Shown: positions 18,171 through 27,513, counted from the first letter of the stretch. The stretch: DNA of 64,000 bases from Flavobacterium glaciei (GCF_003350545.1 NZ_QQBA01000002.1:186001-250000), one strand, 5' to 3'. A program made the numbers and translations. The notes: generated from the sequence alone by a model not told the origin.

Positions 18171-19967
18171 TTAGATTTTAAATCTTTTTCTATCTGTTTC
18201 TGTCAAATATATTTTTCTCAAACGAATAGATTTTGGTGTAACCTCAACATACTCATCTTTTTGAATGTATTCTAAAGCTTCCTCTAATGAGAAAATAATT
18301 GGAGGAATGATTCTAGCTTTTTCATCATTTCCAGAAGAACGAACGTTAGATTGTTTTTTCTCTTTCGTTACGTTTACACACATATCATCACCACGAGAGT
18401 TTTCTCCAATAACTTGACCTTCGTAAATTTCAGCATTAGGCTCAACAAAAAACTTACCACGATCTTGTAATTTATCGATAGAATAAGGAATTGCTTTTCC
18501 TTTTTCCATAGAAATCAATGAACCTTTGTTACGTCCAGCAATCTCTCCTTTGTAAGGCTCATATCCTATAAAACGGTGTGCCATAATAGCCTCACCAGCA
18601 GTAGCAGTAAGCAATTGATTACGCAATCCAATAATACCACGTGATGGGATATTAAATTTTACAATCATACGTTCACCCTTAGTTTCCATACTCAGCATTT
18701 CACCTTTACGCATAGTAACGAACTCTACCGCTCTTCCTGAAAGATTCTCAGGTAAGTCGATTGTTAACTCTTCAATTGGTTCACATTTTTTACCATCAAT
18801 TTCTTTGATGATAACTTGTGGCTGACCGATTTGTAACTCATACCCTTCTCTTCTCATTGTTTCAATAAGAACAGACAAGTGAAGTACACCACGACCAAAA
18901 ACCATAAACTTATCAGCAGAATCAGTTTCACCCAATTTCATTGCTAAGTTTTTCTCTAATTCTTTTGTTAAACGGTCTCTAATATGACGAGAAGTTACAA
19001 ATTTACCCTCTTTACCAAAGAAAGGAGAGTCATTAATTGTAAACAACATACTCATCGTAGGCTCATCAATATCAATAGTTGCTAAAGCTTCTGGATTTTC
19101 AAAATCAGCGATAGTATCTCCAATTTCAAATCCTTCAACACCAATAATTGCACAAATATCTCCAGCAATTACTTGTTGAACTTTTTTACGACCAAGACCT
19201 TCAAAAGTATGAAGTTCTTTAATTCTAGATTTAAATACAGTACCGTCTCTTTTTACTAATGAGATTGGCATACCTTCGTTCAAAACACCTCTTTCAAGAC
19301 GACCGATAGCGATACGACCTGTAAATGCTGAGAAATCTAAAGATGTAATCAACATTTGTGGAGTTCCTTCAGAAACTTTAGGAGCTGGTACATTTTCAAT
19401 AACCATATCTAACAATGCTTCCACATTATCAGTTACGTTTTCCCAATGGTCAGACATCCAGTTATTTTTAGCAGAACCGTAAACAGTTGGAAAATCCAAT
19501 TGCCACTCTTCAGCACCTAATTCAAACATTAAGTCAAAAACTTTTTCATGAACTTCTTCAGGAGTACAGTTTTCTTTATCGACTTTATTGATAACTACAC
19601 AAGGTTTAAGACCTAAGTCAATAGCTTTTTGTAATACAAAACGAGTTTGAGGCATTGGACCTTCAAAAGCATCTACAAGTAGACAAACTCCATCCGCCAT
19701 GTTCAATACACGCTCTACTTCTCCTCCAAAATCGGCGTGACCAGGAGTATCAATAATGTTAATTTTTGTTCCTTTGTAAACTACAGAAACATTCTTTGAA
19801 GTAATGGTAATACCTCTTTCGCGCTCTAAGTCGTTGTTATCAAGGATTAAGTCACCAGTATTTTCGTTATCACGAAATAACTGACAGTGATACATAATTT
19901 TATCAACCAAAGTTGTTTTACCGTGATCGACGTGGGCAATAATTGCAATGTTTCTAATAGATTCCAT
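18171..19967 (-). CDS. typA: GTP-binding ribosome-associated protein TypA/BipA
   Basis: This 598-aa translational GTPase is full length for the family. G1 is AHVDHGKTTL (about 11-20), switch II DTPGHADFGGE (about 73), and NKVD binds guanine. EF-G-like domains II, III and V and the TypA-specific C-terminal domain (GRNKGSLISMEKG, SRGDDMCVNVTKEKK) follow. It acts on the ribosome in assembly and stress or low-temperature adaptation. It stands alone, with its own terminator and a -7 motif at 19987-19994. Confidence 0.98.
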   Translation of the reverse strand: MESIRNIAIIAHVDHGKTTLVDKIMYHCQLFRDNENTGDLILDNNDLERERGITITSKNVSVVYKGTKINIIDTPGHADFGGEVERVLNMADGVCLLVDAFEGPMPQTRFVLQKAIDLGLKPCVVINKVDKENCTPEEVHEKVFDLMFELGAEEWQLDFPTVYGSAKNNWMSDHWENVTDNVEALLDMVIENVPAPKVSEGTPQMLITSLDFSAFTGRIAIGRLERGVLNEGMPISLVKRDGTVFKSRIKELHTFEGLGRKKVQQVIAGDICAIIGVEGFEIGDTIADFENPEALATIDIDEPTMSMLFTINDSPFFGKEGKFVTSRHIRDRLTKELEKNLAMKLGETDSADKFMVFGRGVLHLSVLIETMRREGYELQIGQPQVIIKEIDGKKCEPIEELTIDLPENLSGRAVEFVTMRKGEMLSMETKGERMIVKFNIPSRGIIGLRNQLLTATAGEAIMAHRFIGYEPYKGEIAGRNKGSLISMEKGKAIPYSIDKLQDRGKFFVEPNAEIYEGQVIGENSRGDDMCVNVTKEKKQSNVRSSGNDEKARIIPPIIFSLEEALEYIQKDEYVEVTPKSIRLRKIYLTETDRKRFKI

Positions 19968-19986
19968 CTGTGATTTTTAATGGGTG

Positions 19987-19994
19987 CAAAGGTA
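19987..19994 (-). promoter_or_regulatory. Putative -7 promoter element TACCTTTG of typA
   Basis: It is an exact TAnnTTTG match on the minus strand, 19 nt before the typA ATG. No convincing -33 TTTG is seen. Confidence 0.55.
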
Positions 19995-20128
19995 CACTTT
20001 ATTTTGATATAAAAAATATTTATGTAATAGTTTACATATTCTTAACCCATTAGACACAAAAATAGACCATTATAAAAATCTTAAAAAATAAGTTACAAAT
20101 GTTCTTTAATAATTCCGCAATAATTAAT

Positions 20129-20136
20129 TATATTTG
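20129..20136 (+). promoter_or_regulatory. Putative -7 promoter element TATATTTG, 4 nt before ATG
   Basis: It is an exact TAnnTTTG match, four bases before the ATG of the histidine kinase at 20141. The position predicts a leaderless transcript. No other in-frame ATG fits the first membrane helix. Confidence 0.5.
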
Positions 20137-20140
20137 AGTA

Positions 20141-21856
20141 ATGAAAAGCAAAACCAATCAAGTAATCATCATCTACATTCTAATTTCATTGTTTGTAGCT
20201 ATTGTTAGTCATAAATTATTATTACAATATATTTCTGATTCAAATCATCAGCTTTACACCTTTACAAAAGATATCATATTTATATTTTTGACAGGAATAG
20301 TTTTTAGACTTGTCTTATTAAAAAACGATAACCGAAATATCTCCATTTTCGAAAAACTTAAAAATACAAATAACGAAATCAAGGAGTCGAATGAAAAATA
20401 CGACATCGTAGCAAAAGCAACAAGCGATACTATTTGGGACTGGAAAATACAAGAAGACAACCTTTCTTGGAATAAAGGAATTGAAAATGTTTTTGGTTAC
20501 ACTCAAGATCAAGTAGGCAGTAGTTCTAAATGGTGGTTTGATAAAATTCACCCCGAAGACAGCATTAAAATGTCTATTAGACTTTACTCTTTTATAGAAC
20601 AAAAAACAGAAAACTGGCAAGATCAATACCGTTTTAAATGCGCTGACAACTCCTATAAATACGTTTTAGACAGAGGCTTTCTCTTAAAAGATGAAAATGG
20701 AAGAGCTATCAGGATGATTGGTGCCATACAAGACATAACAAAACAAAAAGAAGAAGAACAAAGACTTAAATTACTAGAAACCGTATTTACCCAATCAAAG
20801 GACTCAATTATCATTACCGAAGCCAACTCTCTTGACGATAAAATTCCTAACGTTATTTATGCCAATCCAGCTTTTTCTTCAATGTCAGGATATGAATTTG
20901 AAGAAATTTCCGGAAAACCAGCAGATCCCTTCAATAGTCCAAATTCTGATATTAACGAACTAAAAAAACTTCTTGACTCTATTAAAAACAAACAAGAATG
21001 TCTAATAGAAACTATTAGCATAAACAAAAAAAGAGAAGAATACTGGGTTCGCTTCTCAATGATTCCAATTTATAATTCTGAAAATGAACTTTCGCACTGG
21101 ATTTCCATACAAAGAGACATAACTGATGAAAAAAAGCAAGAAAAAGAAAAAGAACAACTTATTAGAGAATTAACACAAAACAATAAAGACTTAAAGCAAT
21201 TCTCGTACATTACCTCCCACAATCTCAGAGCTCCATTATCAAATTTAACAGGATTACTTAATCTACTAGAAGACATACCTGTTGAAAATCAAGAATTAAA
21301 CGAAATCTTAAATGGTTTTAATAAATCTACTCATTTATTAAACGAAACTATTAATGATTTGGCAAAAGTTATAATCATTAAAGACAATCCTTCGATTCAA
21401 AAAGAAAATGTTCAAATAAAAGAAGTTTTTGAAAATGTTTTAAACCAACTAAATTTTCAAATTGAATTATACAAACCAATCATAAATCTTAATTTCGAAA
21501 AAAATACAAACATTAATATCAATAAAGCTTATTTCGAAAGTATATTATTAAATCTTTTAACAAATGCAATAAAATATAAATCCGAAAACAGAAAGCTAAA
21601 AATAACTGTAACCAACCGTGAAATTGGCGATAATGTTGAATTAATATTTAAAGACAACGGAATTGGTATCGATTTAAAAAGAAATAGAGATAAAGTATTT
21701 GGTCTTTATCAACGTTTTCATAATTACCCTGACAGCAAAGGACTTGGTCTTTATTTAGTAAAATCACAAGTTGAAACAATGGGCGGCACAATCGAAATTG
21801 AAAGCGAAGTAAATAAAGGAACTACATTTACATTAACATTTAAAAATAAACTATAA
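20141..21856 (+). CDS. Membrane PAS-domain sensor histidine kinase
   Basis: This 571-aa kinase has two N-terminal membrane helices (about 8-29 and 42-60) and almost no periplasmic loop. Two PAS/PAC domains follow (about 80-200 and 205-325; GAIQDITKQKEEEQ, ISIQRDITDEKK). The histidine box is ITSHNLRAPLSNL (H360), with HATPase motifs TNAIKYKS, DNGIGIDL and KGLGLYLVK. It is paralogous to the kinase at 7231-9060 in its transmitter half. The response regulator ATG overlaps its stop codon by one base, so the two are cotranscribed and probably coupled. Confidence 0.93.
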   Translation: MKSKTNQVIIIYILISLFVAIVSHKLLLQYISDSNHQLYTFTKDIIFIFLTGIVFRLVLLKNDNRNISIFEKLKNTNNEIKESNEKYDIVAKATSDTIWDWKIQEDNLSWNKGIENVFGYTQDQVGSSSKWWFDKIHPEDSIKMSIRLYSFIEQKTENWQDQYRFKCADNSYKYVLDRGFLLKDENGRAIRMIGAIQDITKQKEEEQRLKLLETVFTQSKDSIIITEANSLDDKIPNVIYANPAFSSMSGYEFEEISGKPADPFNSPNSDINELKKLLDSIKNKQECLIETISINKKREEYWVRFSMIPIYNSENELSHWISIQRDITDEKKQEKEKEQLIRELTQNNKDLKQFSYITSHNLRAPLSNLTGLLNLLEDIPVENQELNEILNGFNKSTHLLNETINDLAKVIIIKDNPSIQKENVQIKEVFENVLNQLNFQIELYKPIINLNFEKNTNININKAYFESILLNLLTNAIKYKSENRKLKITVTNREIGDNVELIFKDNGIGIDLKRNRDKVFGLYQRFHNYPDSKGLGLYLVKSQVETMGGTIEIESEVNKGTTFTLTFKNKL

Positions 21857-22260
21857 TGTTAGATCAAATTTTATGCATCGATGACGACCCAATAACGCTT
21901 ATGCTTTGCAAAAAAGTAATAGTCAAATCATCATTTTCTAATGAAATAATTACTGCTCAAAATGGCGAGGAGGCACTAAGCTACTTCAATACTATAAGAC
22001 ACGTCAAAGACAAACCTATAGAACATCCTCAATTAATTTTTTTGGATTTAAACATGCCCGTAATGGGAGGATGGGAATTTTTAGACTATTTTAATAGTCC
22101 TGAATTTTCAGAATTTAAAACTATAAAAGTCGTTGTTCTTTCATCCACTATAGATCCTGAAGACTTAGAAAAAGCAAAACAATACCCAATGGTAATTGAC
22201 TTCTTATCTAAGCCAATTACCCGTTCAATGCTTGAATATCTTAATAACAAGATGGAATAA
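21856..22260 (+). CDS. Single-domain response regulator (CheY-like)
   Basis: This 134-aa bare receiver has acidic residues IDDDP, phospho-acceptor Asp in IFLDLNMPVMGGW, LSST and SKPI. No output domain is present. It overlaps the upstream kinase stop by one base (TAATG). A 14-bp terminator follows. It is a paralogue of the regulator at 9050-9451. The whole kinase plus receiver cassette appears twice in the window with different sensor halves. Confidence 0.93.
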   Translation: MLDQILCIDDDPITLMLCKKVIVKSSFSNEIITAQNGEEALSYFNTIRHVKDKPIEHPQLIFLDLNMPVMGGWEFLDYFNSPEFSEFKTIKVVVLSSTIDPEDLEKAKQYPMVIDFLSKPITRSMLEYLNNKME

Positions 22261-22276
22261 ATAAAAAATATTAAAT

Positions 22277-22312
22277 ACAAAAAAAAGCCCTTAAAATAAG
22301 GGCTTTTTTTGT
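22277..22312. terminator. Bidirectional terminator between the receiver gene and rpsT
   Basis: The A-run plus GCCCTT/AAGGGC stem with an AAAATA-type loop and a T-run works on both strands. It separates convergent transcripts. Confidence 0.9.
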
Positions 22313-22330
22313 ATCTTAGAATTGTATTAA

Positions 22331-22582
22331 TTACAATTTAGCAACGTGCTTAGTCAATTTAGATTTTAAATTAGAAGCTTTATTATCATGAATGATATTC
22401 TTCTTTGCTAATTTATCAATCATAGATATCACGCTTGACAATTTAGATGTAGCATCTGCTTTATCAGTAGCTATTCTCAAGGCCTTGATAGCGTTACGAG
22501 TAGTTTTGTGTTGGTATCTATTTAATACTCTTCTCTTTTCGTTACTTCTAATTCTCTTTAGAGCTGATTTATGATTTGCCAT
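22331..22582 (-). CDS. rpsT: 30S ribosomal protein S20
   Basis: This 83-aa very basic protein starts MANHKSALKRIRSNEKRR, the S20 signature, and keeps the helical TSKLSSVISMIDKLAKKNIIH core. It binds 16S rRNA in the body of the small subunit. It is a single-gene unit next to a tRNA-Glu cluster. Confidence 0.98.
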   Translation of the reverse strand: MANHKSALKRIRSNEKRRVLNRYQHKTTRNAIKALRIATDKADATSKLSSVISMIDKLAKKNIIHDNKASNLKSKLTKHVAKL

Positions 22583-22739
22583 TTTATTGTTTTTTTTTTA
22601 AATGTAATAATTGTTATAAACTATTAGTTAAAAAAGAAAAACCTCCCACAATTGTTAATCAATCACTTTGGTTTTAACTAATAAAACAATGATTGGAGAC
22701 ACCAACCTCTGTTTTACAAAACTTATTTACAACTAATTG

Positions 22740-22811
22740 TAGTCCGTAAGGGAATCGAACCCCTGTTACCAAGACGAAATCTTGGCGTCCTAACCCCTAG
22801 ACGAACGGACC
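22740..22811 (-). tRNA. tRNA-Glu (UUC), divergent copy
   Basis: The minus strand folds into a 72-nt cloverleaf. The acceptor is GGTCCGT/ACGGACT (G1-U72 wobble) with discriminator A73. The anticodon stem is CCAAG/CTTGG, the loop ATTTCGT with anticodon TTC, and the T-loop TTCGATT. CCA is not encoded. The anticodon arm and T-stem differ from the two copies to its right, and position 37 is G instead of A. Confidence 0.93.
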
Positions 22812-22849
22812 ATTATCCCCTAAGTTTTTATCAATATAAATTGAAATTG

Positions 22850-22921
22850 TAGCCCGTAGCGGAATCGAACCGCTCTTACATGGATGAAAACCATGCGTCC
22901 TAACCGATAGACGAACGGGCC
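22850..22921 (-). tRNA. tRNA-Glu (UUC), copy 2
   Basis: This is a 72-nt cloverleaf on the minus strand with acceptor GGCCCGT/ACGGGCT, anticodon stem CATGG/CCATG, loop TTTTCAT (anticodon TTC) and T-loop TTCGATT. It is identical over all 72 nt to the copy at 22969-23040. Confidence 0.97.
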
Positions 22922-22968
22922 ATTTTTCCTTCTAAGTTCAGGAAAACTTTAACATGCAATAAAAAAAG

Positions 22969-23040
22969 TAGCCCGTAGCGGAATCGAACCGCTCTTACAT
23001 GGATGAAAACCATGCGTCCTAACCGATAGACGAACGGGCC
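22969..23040 (-). tRNA. tRNA-Glu (UUC), copy 3
   Basis: It is the same 72-nt sequence as the copy at 22850-22921, separated by a 47-nt spacer. It is the first of the three in the direction of transcription and lies downstream of proS. Confidence 0.97.
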
Positions 23041-23118
23041 CTGCTTCTCTAATGCGGATGCAAAAATACAACTATTTTTGAAACGTACAATAGTACATGC
23101 AAAAAAAAATATTTTTTT

Positions 23119-24597
23119 TTAATACGCCTTCGCAAATAACACTCTACCCACTGAGCTTTCCCCTGTAAACACACAACTTCCCGCTTCTTCAACCCTATCT
23201 AAAGGAATACATCTGATTGTAGCTTTAGTTAAGTCCTTAATCCTCTCTTCAGTTGCAGCAGTTCCATCCCAATGTGCTGAAACAAACCCTCCTTTAGTAT
23301 CTAAAACTTCTTTAAACTCTTCAAAACTATTTACTTCAGTAATATGAGCATTCCTATATTTTAACGCTTTTTCAAATAATTCTTTTTGAATTTGCTCTAA
23401 TAAATCACCAATATAAGTAGTAATTACATTTTTAGAAACCACTTCTTTTGTCAAAGTATCTCTTCTTGCCACCTCAAAAGTTCCATTTTCTAAATCTTTT
23501 GGACCCACAGCAATTCGAACAGGCACTCCTTTTAATTCCCATTCAGCAAATTTAAAACCAGGTTTCTGAGTGGTTCTGTCATCAAATTTCACCGAAATAT
23601 GTAATTTTCTTAAAGTAGCTATCAAAACGTTTACTTCGGCCGTTATAGCTGCTAATTGCTCATCCGTTTTATAAATAGGAACAATTACTACCTGAATAGG
23701 TGCTAAACTTGGAGGCAATACCAATCCCTGATCGTCTGAATGCGTCATTACTAATGCTCCCATTAAACGAGTAGAAACACCCCAAGAAGTTCCCCAAACA
23801 TATTCTTGCTTTCCTTCGGCATTTGCAAATTTAACATCAAACGCTTTAGCAAAATTCTGGCCTAAAAAGTGTGACGTACCAGCTTGTAAAGCTTTTCCAT
23901 CTTGCATTAAAGCTTCGATACAAAATGTCTCCTCAGCTCCAGCAAAACGTTCTGTTTCAGTTTTAACCCCTTTTATAACTGGAATTGCCATAAAATTCTC
24001 AGCAAAATCAGCATATACATTCATCATCTTTTCTGATTCTTCAACTGCTTCTGCTTTTGTTGCATGAGCAGTATGCCCTTCTTGCCATAAAAACTCTGCT
24101 GTTCGCAAAAATAATCTGGTCCTCATTTCCCAACGCACAACATTGGCCCATTGATTAATTAACAATGGTAAATCCCTGTACGATTGTACCCATCCTTTGT
24201 AAGTAGACCAAATAATTGCTTCACTTGTAGGACGAACAATTAATTCCTCTTCTAATTTTGCATTAGGATCAACCATTAATTTTCCTGGTTTGTCCGGGTC
24301 ATTTTTTAATCTATAATGAGTTACAATTGCACATTCTTTTGCAAATCCTTCCGCATTTTTCTCTTCAGCCTCAAACATGCTTTTAGGAACAAATAACGGA
24401 AAGTAGGCGTTTTGATGACCTGTCTCTTTGAACATTCGATCCAATTCAGCTTGCATTTTTTCCCATATTGCATATCCGTAAGGTTTGATAACCATACAGC
24501 CTCTAACTCCTGAATTTTCGGCTAAATCGGCTTTGACAACCAATTCGTTATACCATTTTGAATAATCTTCTGATCTTGTAGTTAAGTTCTTACTCAT
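23119..24597 (-). CDS. proS: Prolyl-tRNA synthetase, eukaryote-like short form
   Basis: This 492-aa class II aminoacyl-tRNA synthetase lacks the editing insertion of the long bacterial form. It resembles the archaeal/eukaryotic-type ProRS common in Bacteroidota. Visible are motif 2 region [20 protein letters not shown], motif 3 region [21 protein letters not shown], the anticodon-binding domain ([12 protein letters not shown]) and a C-terminal zinc-like domain without obvious Cys clusters. It charges tRNA-Pro. It starts at ATG 24597, and the divergent lipoprotein promoter lies 60-70 nt away. Confidence 0.97.
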   Translation of the reverse strand: MSKNLTTRSEDYSKWYNELVVKADLAENSGVRGCMVIKPYGYAIWEKMQAELDRMFKETGHQNAYFPLFVPKSMFEAEEKNAEGFAKECAIVTHYRLKNDPDKPGKLMVDPNAKLEEELIVRPTSEAIIWSTYKGWVQSYRDLPLLINQWANVVRWEMRTRLFLRTAEFLWQEGHTAHATKAEAVEESEKMMNVYADFAENFMAIPVIKGVKTETERFAGAEETFCIEALMQDGKALQAGTSHFLGQNFAKAFDVKFANAEGKQEYVWGTSWGVSTRLMGALVMTHSDDQGLVLPPSLAPIQVVIVPIYKTDEQLAAITAEVNVLIATLRKLHISVKFDDRTTQKPGFKFAEWELKGVPVRIAVGPKDLENGTFEVARRDTLTKEVVSKNVITTYIGDLLEQIQKELFEKALKYRNAHITEVNSFEEFKEVLDTKGGFVSAHWDGTAATEERIKDLTKATIRCIPLDRVEEAGSCVFTGESSVGRVLFAKAY

Positions 24598-24660
24598 GTT
24601 GAATAATTTGGCACAAATTTTGCATTAATAATTTTAAGTAAATAGTTTAGCAAAACTAAC

Positions 24661-24668
24661 TATTTTTG
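24661..24668 (+). promoter_or_regulatory. Putative -7 promoter element TATTTTTG
   Basis: It is an exact TAnnTTTG match upstream of the repeat-rich lipoprotein. It makes the ATG at 24671 an unlikely start and favours 24701. Confidence 0.5.
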
Positions 24669-24700
24669 TAATGTGCAACAATAAAAACTCCATATATATG

Positions 24701-25714
24701 AAAACTAGTACTCTTTCCTTTCGAAACCCAACAATATATTACTTTGTTGGACTTTTGAGCATTCTGTTGACATCCTGTGGCTCCTATCAAAACAGTTCTT
24801 ACTATGATTCTGACGGAATATATGGTAACGCTCCAAGAAGAGCTGTAGAAGTAGAGACGCAAAATGCTCCAAATAACTACTACAAAGACTATTTTGGGTC
24901 CTTGAAAAATAACAACAACCAATCTGTAGAAATTTTTACAGATGTAGACAATTACAATGATTATAACATAGATAACGACAGCTTAGACTACAACAATTAT
25001 CCAGGATGGGGCAGTAATCCGCAAACTGTAAGCGTAAACATTTACGACAATGGATGGGGAATGAATAATTGGTATGGAAACAACTGGGGCTGGAATGGCG
25101 GTTTTGGTTGGGGAATGAACAATTGGTATGGAAACAACTGGGGTTGGAATGGCGGTTTTGGATGGGGAATGAACAATTGGGGTTGGAATAACTGGGGTTG
25201 GAATGGCGGTTTTGGCTGGAATAATTGGGGATGGAATAACTGGTATGGCAACAATTGGGGACACCCTAATAATAACAGAATCTATTCTTACAACCCAAGT
25301 AGAAGAGGTTCTTCTTATGCCAACAATACAAGTAGTAATAGAAATTACAATACCCGAAGTTCAGCAAATTACTCTAGAAACCAAACTAATACAGTTAATC
25401 GTAGAACTAATTTAGATTACAGAGGAAATACGAATAATGATTTTAGGAGAAGTGGTACAAACGGATTCAACAGAACTGGTCCAACATTTTCAAGAAATCA
25501 AGGTCAATATCAAAACAATTCCAATAATTCATCTGGTAGAAGATCTAATATGAATAGCACACGCAGTGATAACAGCAGATCTGAAAGATCATATTCTCCA
25601 AGTACAAGAAACGACAACAATTCAAGATCATACAGTCCTAGCTCAAATAGTTCAGGGAATTATGGTGGCGGAGGAAGATCATCTGGAGGTGGCGGAAGAG
25701 GTGGTAGAGGATAA
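24701..25714 (+). CDS. Low-complexity Trp/Gly/Asn-repeat lipoprotein
   Basis: From ATG 24701 the protein has 337 aa and starts MKTSTLSF with lipobox LLTSC. The ATG at 24671 is too close to the promoter motif. An Asp/Asn/Tyr-rich stretch precedes three copies of an 18-residue unit beginning GWGMNNWYGNNWGW, with a fourth partial copy. A Ser/Arg/Asn-rich segment and a Gly-Arg tail (GGGGRSSGGGGRGGRG) follow. I do not recognise a functional family. The lipobox implies an envelope lipoprotein with an extended, disordered body. It lies between proS and the FadL-like porin gene, both on separate promoters. Confidence 0.75.
   Translation, partial: KTSTLSFRNPTIYYFVGLLSILLTSCGSYQNSSYYDSDGIYGNAPRRAVEVETQNAPNNYYKDYFGSLKNNNNQSVEIFTDVDNYNDYNIDNDSLDYNNYPGWGSNPQTVSVNIYDNGWGMNNWYGNNWGWNGGFGWGMNNWYGNNWGWNGGFGWGMNNWGWNNWGWNGGFGWNNWGWNNWYGNNWGHPNNNRIYSYNPSRRGSSYANNTSSNRNYNTRSSANYSRNQTNTVNRRTNLDYRGNTNNDFRRSGTNGFNRTGPTFSRNQGQYQNNSNNSSGRRSNMNSTRSDNSRSERSYSPSTRNDNNSRSYSPSSNSSGNYGGGGRSSGGGGRGGRG
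25052..25262 (+). repeat. Tandem 54-bp coding repeat
   Basis: There are three near-identical 54-bp units (25052-25213) plus a degenerate partial unit, inside the lipoprotein gene. They encode GWGMNNWYGNNWGWNGGF-type blocks. Synonymous drift between units is small, which suggests recent unit duplication. Confidence 0.85.
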
Positions 25715-25770
25715 TAATTAATTTATAAACATTCCTATTTTGACATTAAACTAAAACCTACAAATTAAAA

Positions 25771-27276
25771 ATGAAAAAATACATATATTTATTAGCTTTA
25801 GGCTTCACTGTAAGCGTTGCACAATCACAAGAAATATCGGACGCGATGCGCTACGCACAAGATAACCTAAATGGAACAGCTCGTTTTAGAGCTATGAGTG
25901 GTGCTTTTGGTGCTCTTGGAGGTGATTTATCCTCGCTAAATGTAAATCCTGCGGGTTCTGCTATATTTACAAATAACCAAATGACTCTGACCCTAAGTAA
26001 TTTTGGCACAAAAAATAATTCTAATTATTTTGGCAGTACAAATAACGAAAAAAATAACTCTTTTGATTTGAATCAAGCCGGAGCTGTTTTTGTCTTTAAT
26101 AACAAAAGCACAAACAGCAATTGGAAAAAAGTTTCACTGGGTATCAATTATGAAAATACCAATAATTTTAATAATGGATTATATGCTGCAGGAACCAATC
26201 CAAACAATTCAATAGCTAATTATTTTTTAAGTTATGCCAATGGGATTCCTTTGAATGTGATACAAAATTCAAATTTTGAGGACTTAGATTACGGAGGACA
26301 ACAAGCTTTTTTAGGTTACGAAGGCTTTATAATTAACCCAGTTGATGAGAATAATTCAAATAACACACAATATTCTTCAAATGTTCCATCAGGAGGGAAT
26401 TATTACCAAGAAAACTCTGTTTACAGCACTGGCTATAACGGAAAGTTAGTATTCAACGCAGCCACTTCTTACAAAGATAAATTGTACATTGGGTTGAACT
26501 TAAATTCCCATTTTACAGATTATCAAAGATCAACAAGTTTTTATGAGGATAATAATGCACCCTTAACAAATAATTACACTGTTTCAAGATTGATATTCAA
26601 TAATGACTTAAACACTTACGGAACAGGATTCTCGTTTCAAGTGGGAGCCATTGCAAAATTGACAAATGAAGTTCGCTTGGGATTAGCGTATGAATCTTCG
26701 ACTTGGTATAAATTGACAGACGAACTATCACAAAGTTTAATTGCTGTAAGTGCTAATACTGGTGGAGAATTAGAACCTGATGATGTAGACCCGCAAGTAA
26801 TTAATATTTACGAACCATATAAATTACAAACTCCAAGTAAACTTACTGGAAGTTTTGCCTATATTTTTGGAAAATCTGGTTTAATAAGTGTTGATTACGC
26901 TATTAAGGATTACAGCAACACTCAATTTAAGCCTGTAAACGACCCTTATTTTAATAGTCTAAACAGTGATATGAATTCGATATTAGACACTACAAGCGAA
27001 TTAAGATTAGGTGCTGAGTACAAAATAGACGCATTAAGCTTACGAGGTGGATACCGTTTTGAGCAAAGTCCATATAAAAACAAAACAACGATAGGAGACT
27101 TAACTGGATTTTCTGCAGGTTTAGGGTATAATTTTGGTTCAACCAAAGTAGATTTAGCGTACTCGTATGCAAAACGAAATTCACAACAAGGATTTTTTAA
27201 TCAAGGATTTACAGATGGTGCAAGTGTTGATGCCATAAACAATAATGTTTCAGTTACATTACTATTTGAATTATAG
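25771..27276 (+). CDS. OmpP1/FadL/TodX-family outer membrane transport protein
   Basis: This 501-aa protein has a signal peptide (about 1-19, ending AQSQ). It continues with the FadL-type N-terminal region: DAMRYAQDNLNGTARFRAMSGAFGALGGDLSSL.NPAG (seen in pieces at residues 24-62). The rest is alternating beta-strand sequence ending in a C-terminal aromatic-type strand SVTLLFEL. FadL-family barrels pass hydrophobic compounds across the outer membrane. In flavobacteria this gene often sits near proS and rimO, as here. A terminator follows. Confidence 0.9.
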   Translation: MKKYIYLLALGFTVSVAQSQEISDAMRYAQDNLNGTARFRAMSGAFGALGGDLSSLNVNPAGSAIFTNNQMTLTLSNFGTKNNSNYFGSTNNEKNNSFDLNQAGAVFVFNNKSTNSNWKKVSLGINYENTNNFNNGLYAAGTNPNNSIANYFLSYANGIPLNVIQNSNFEDLDYGGQQAFLGYEGFIINPVDENNSNNTQYSSNVPSGGNYYQENSVYSTGYNGKLVFNAATSYKDKLYIGLNLNSHFTDYQRSTSFYEDNNAPLTNNYTVSRLIFNNDLNTYGTGFSFQVGAIAKLTNEVRLGLAYESSTWYKLTDELSQSLIAVSANTGGELEPDDVDPQVINIYEPYKLQTPSKLTGSFAYIFGKSGLISVDYAIKDYSNTQFKPVNDPYFNSLNSDMNSILDTTSELRLGAEYKIDALSLRGGYRFEQSPYKNKTTIGDLTGFSAGLGYNFGSTKVDLAYSYAKRNSQQGFFNQGFTDGASVDAINNNVSVTLLFEL

Positions 27277-27296
27277 CTCATCAAAAAATATAATTT

Positions 27297-27339
27297 AAAA
27301 TCCGTTTCGCTATTTTTTAGACTAAACGGATTTTTTTTT
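27297..27339 (+). terminator. Rho-independent terminator after the FadL-like gene
   Basis: The stem AATCCGTTT/AAACGGATT with a T-run of nine lies 20 nt after the stop codon. Confidence 0.85.
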
Positions 27340-27463
27340 AGCCATGATTGTCCCGAAGTGTCGGGAGAAATCCTCCCTTAATTTTGGGAGATTACTTCAA
27401 ACTAGCTTTCATTATTATGCGAGTTCAATAAACTTTGTTTGAAACGTACAGCAGGAATAGCTC
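27339..27463 (+). repeat. Dispersed intergenic hairpin element, copy C
   Basis: It begins TAGCCATGATTG and continues with a CCCGAAGTGTCGGG hairpin, AATCC, a CTCCC/GGGAG hairpin and GATT. It ends with GTACAGCAGGAATAGCTC. The end matches the copy at 52625-52710, the middle matches the copy at 57337-57397 (AACTTTGTTTG), and the left end matches the copy at 61985-62054. Confidence 0.55.
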
Positions 27464-27505
27464 TATAAAAAACACAAAGATTTATGGTCCTAAAAATAAA
27501 AATTG

Positions 27506-27513
27506 TAATTTTG
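27506..27513 (+). promoter_or_regulatory. Putative -7 promoter element TAATTTTG of rimO
   Basis: It is an exact TAnnTTTG match 32 nt before ATG 27546. It lies within the open frame upstream of that ATG, which argues against the longer start at 27435. Confidence 0.55.

Noticed and set aside
22740-23040. tRNA cluster as an integration (att) site
   Set aside because: No integrase, no direct repeat of a tRNA 3' end, and normal housekeeping genes lie on both sides.
24983-25264. Minus-strand open frames rich in Pro/Ile/Phe
   Set aside because: They are mirror images of the 54-bp tandem repeat in the lipoprotein gene. The repeat keeps all frames open.
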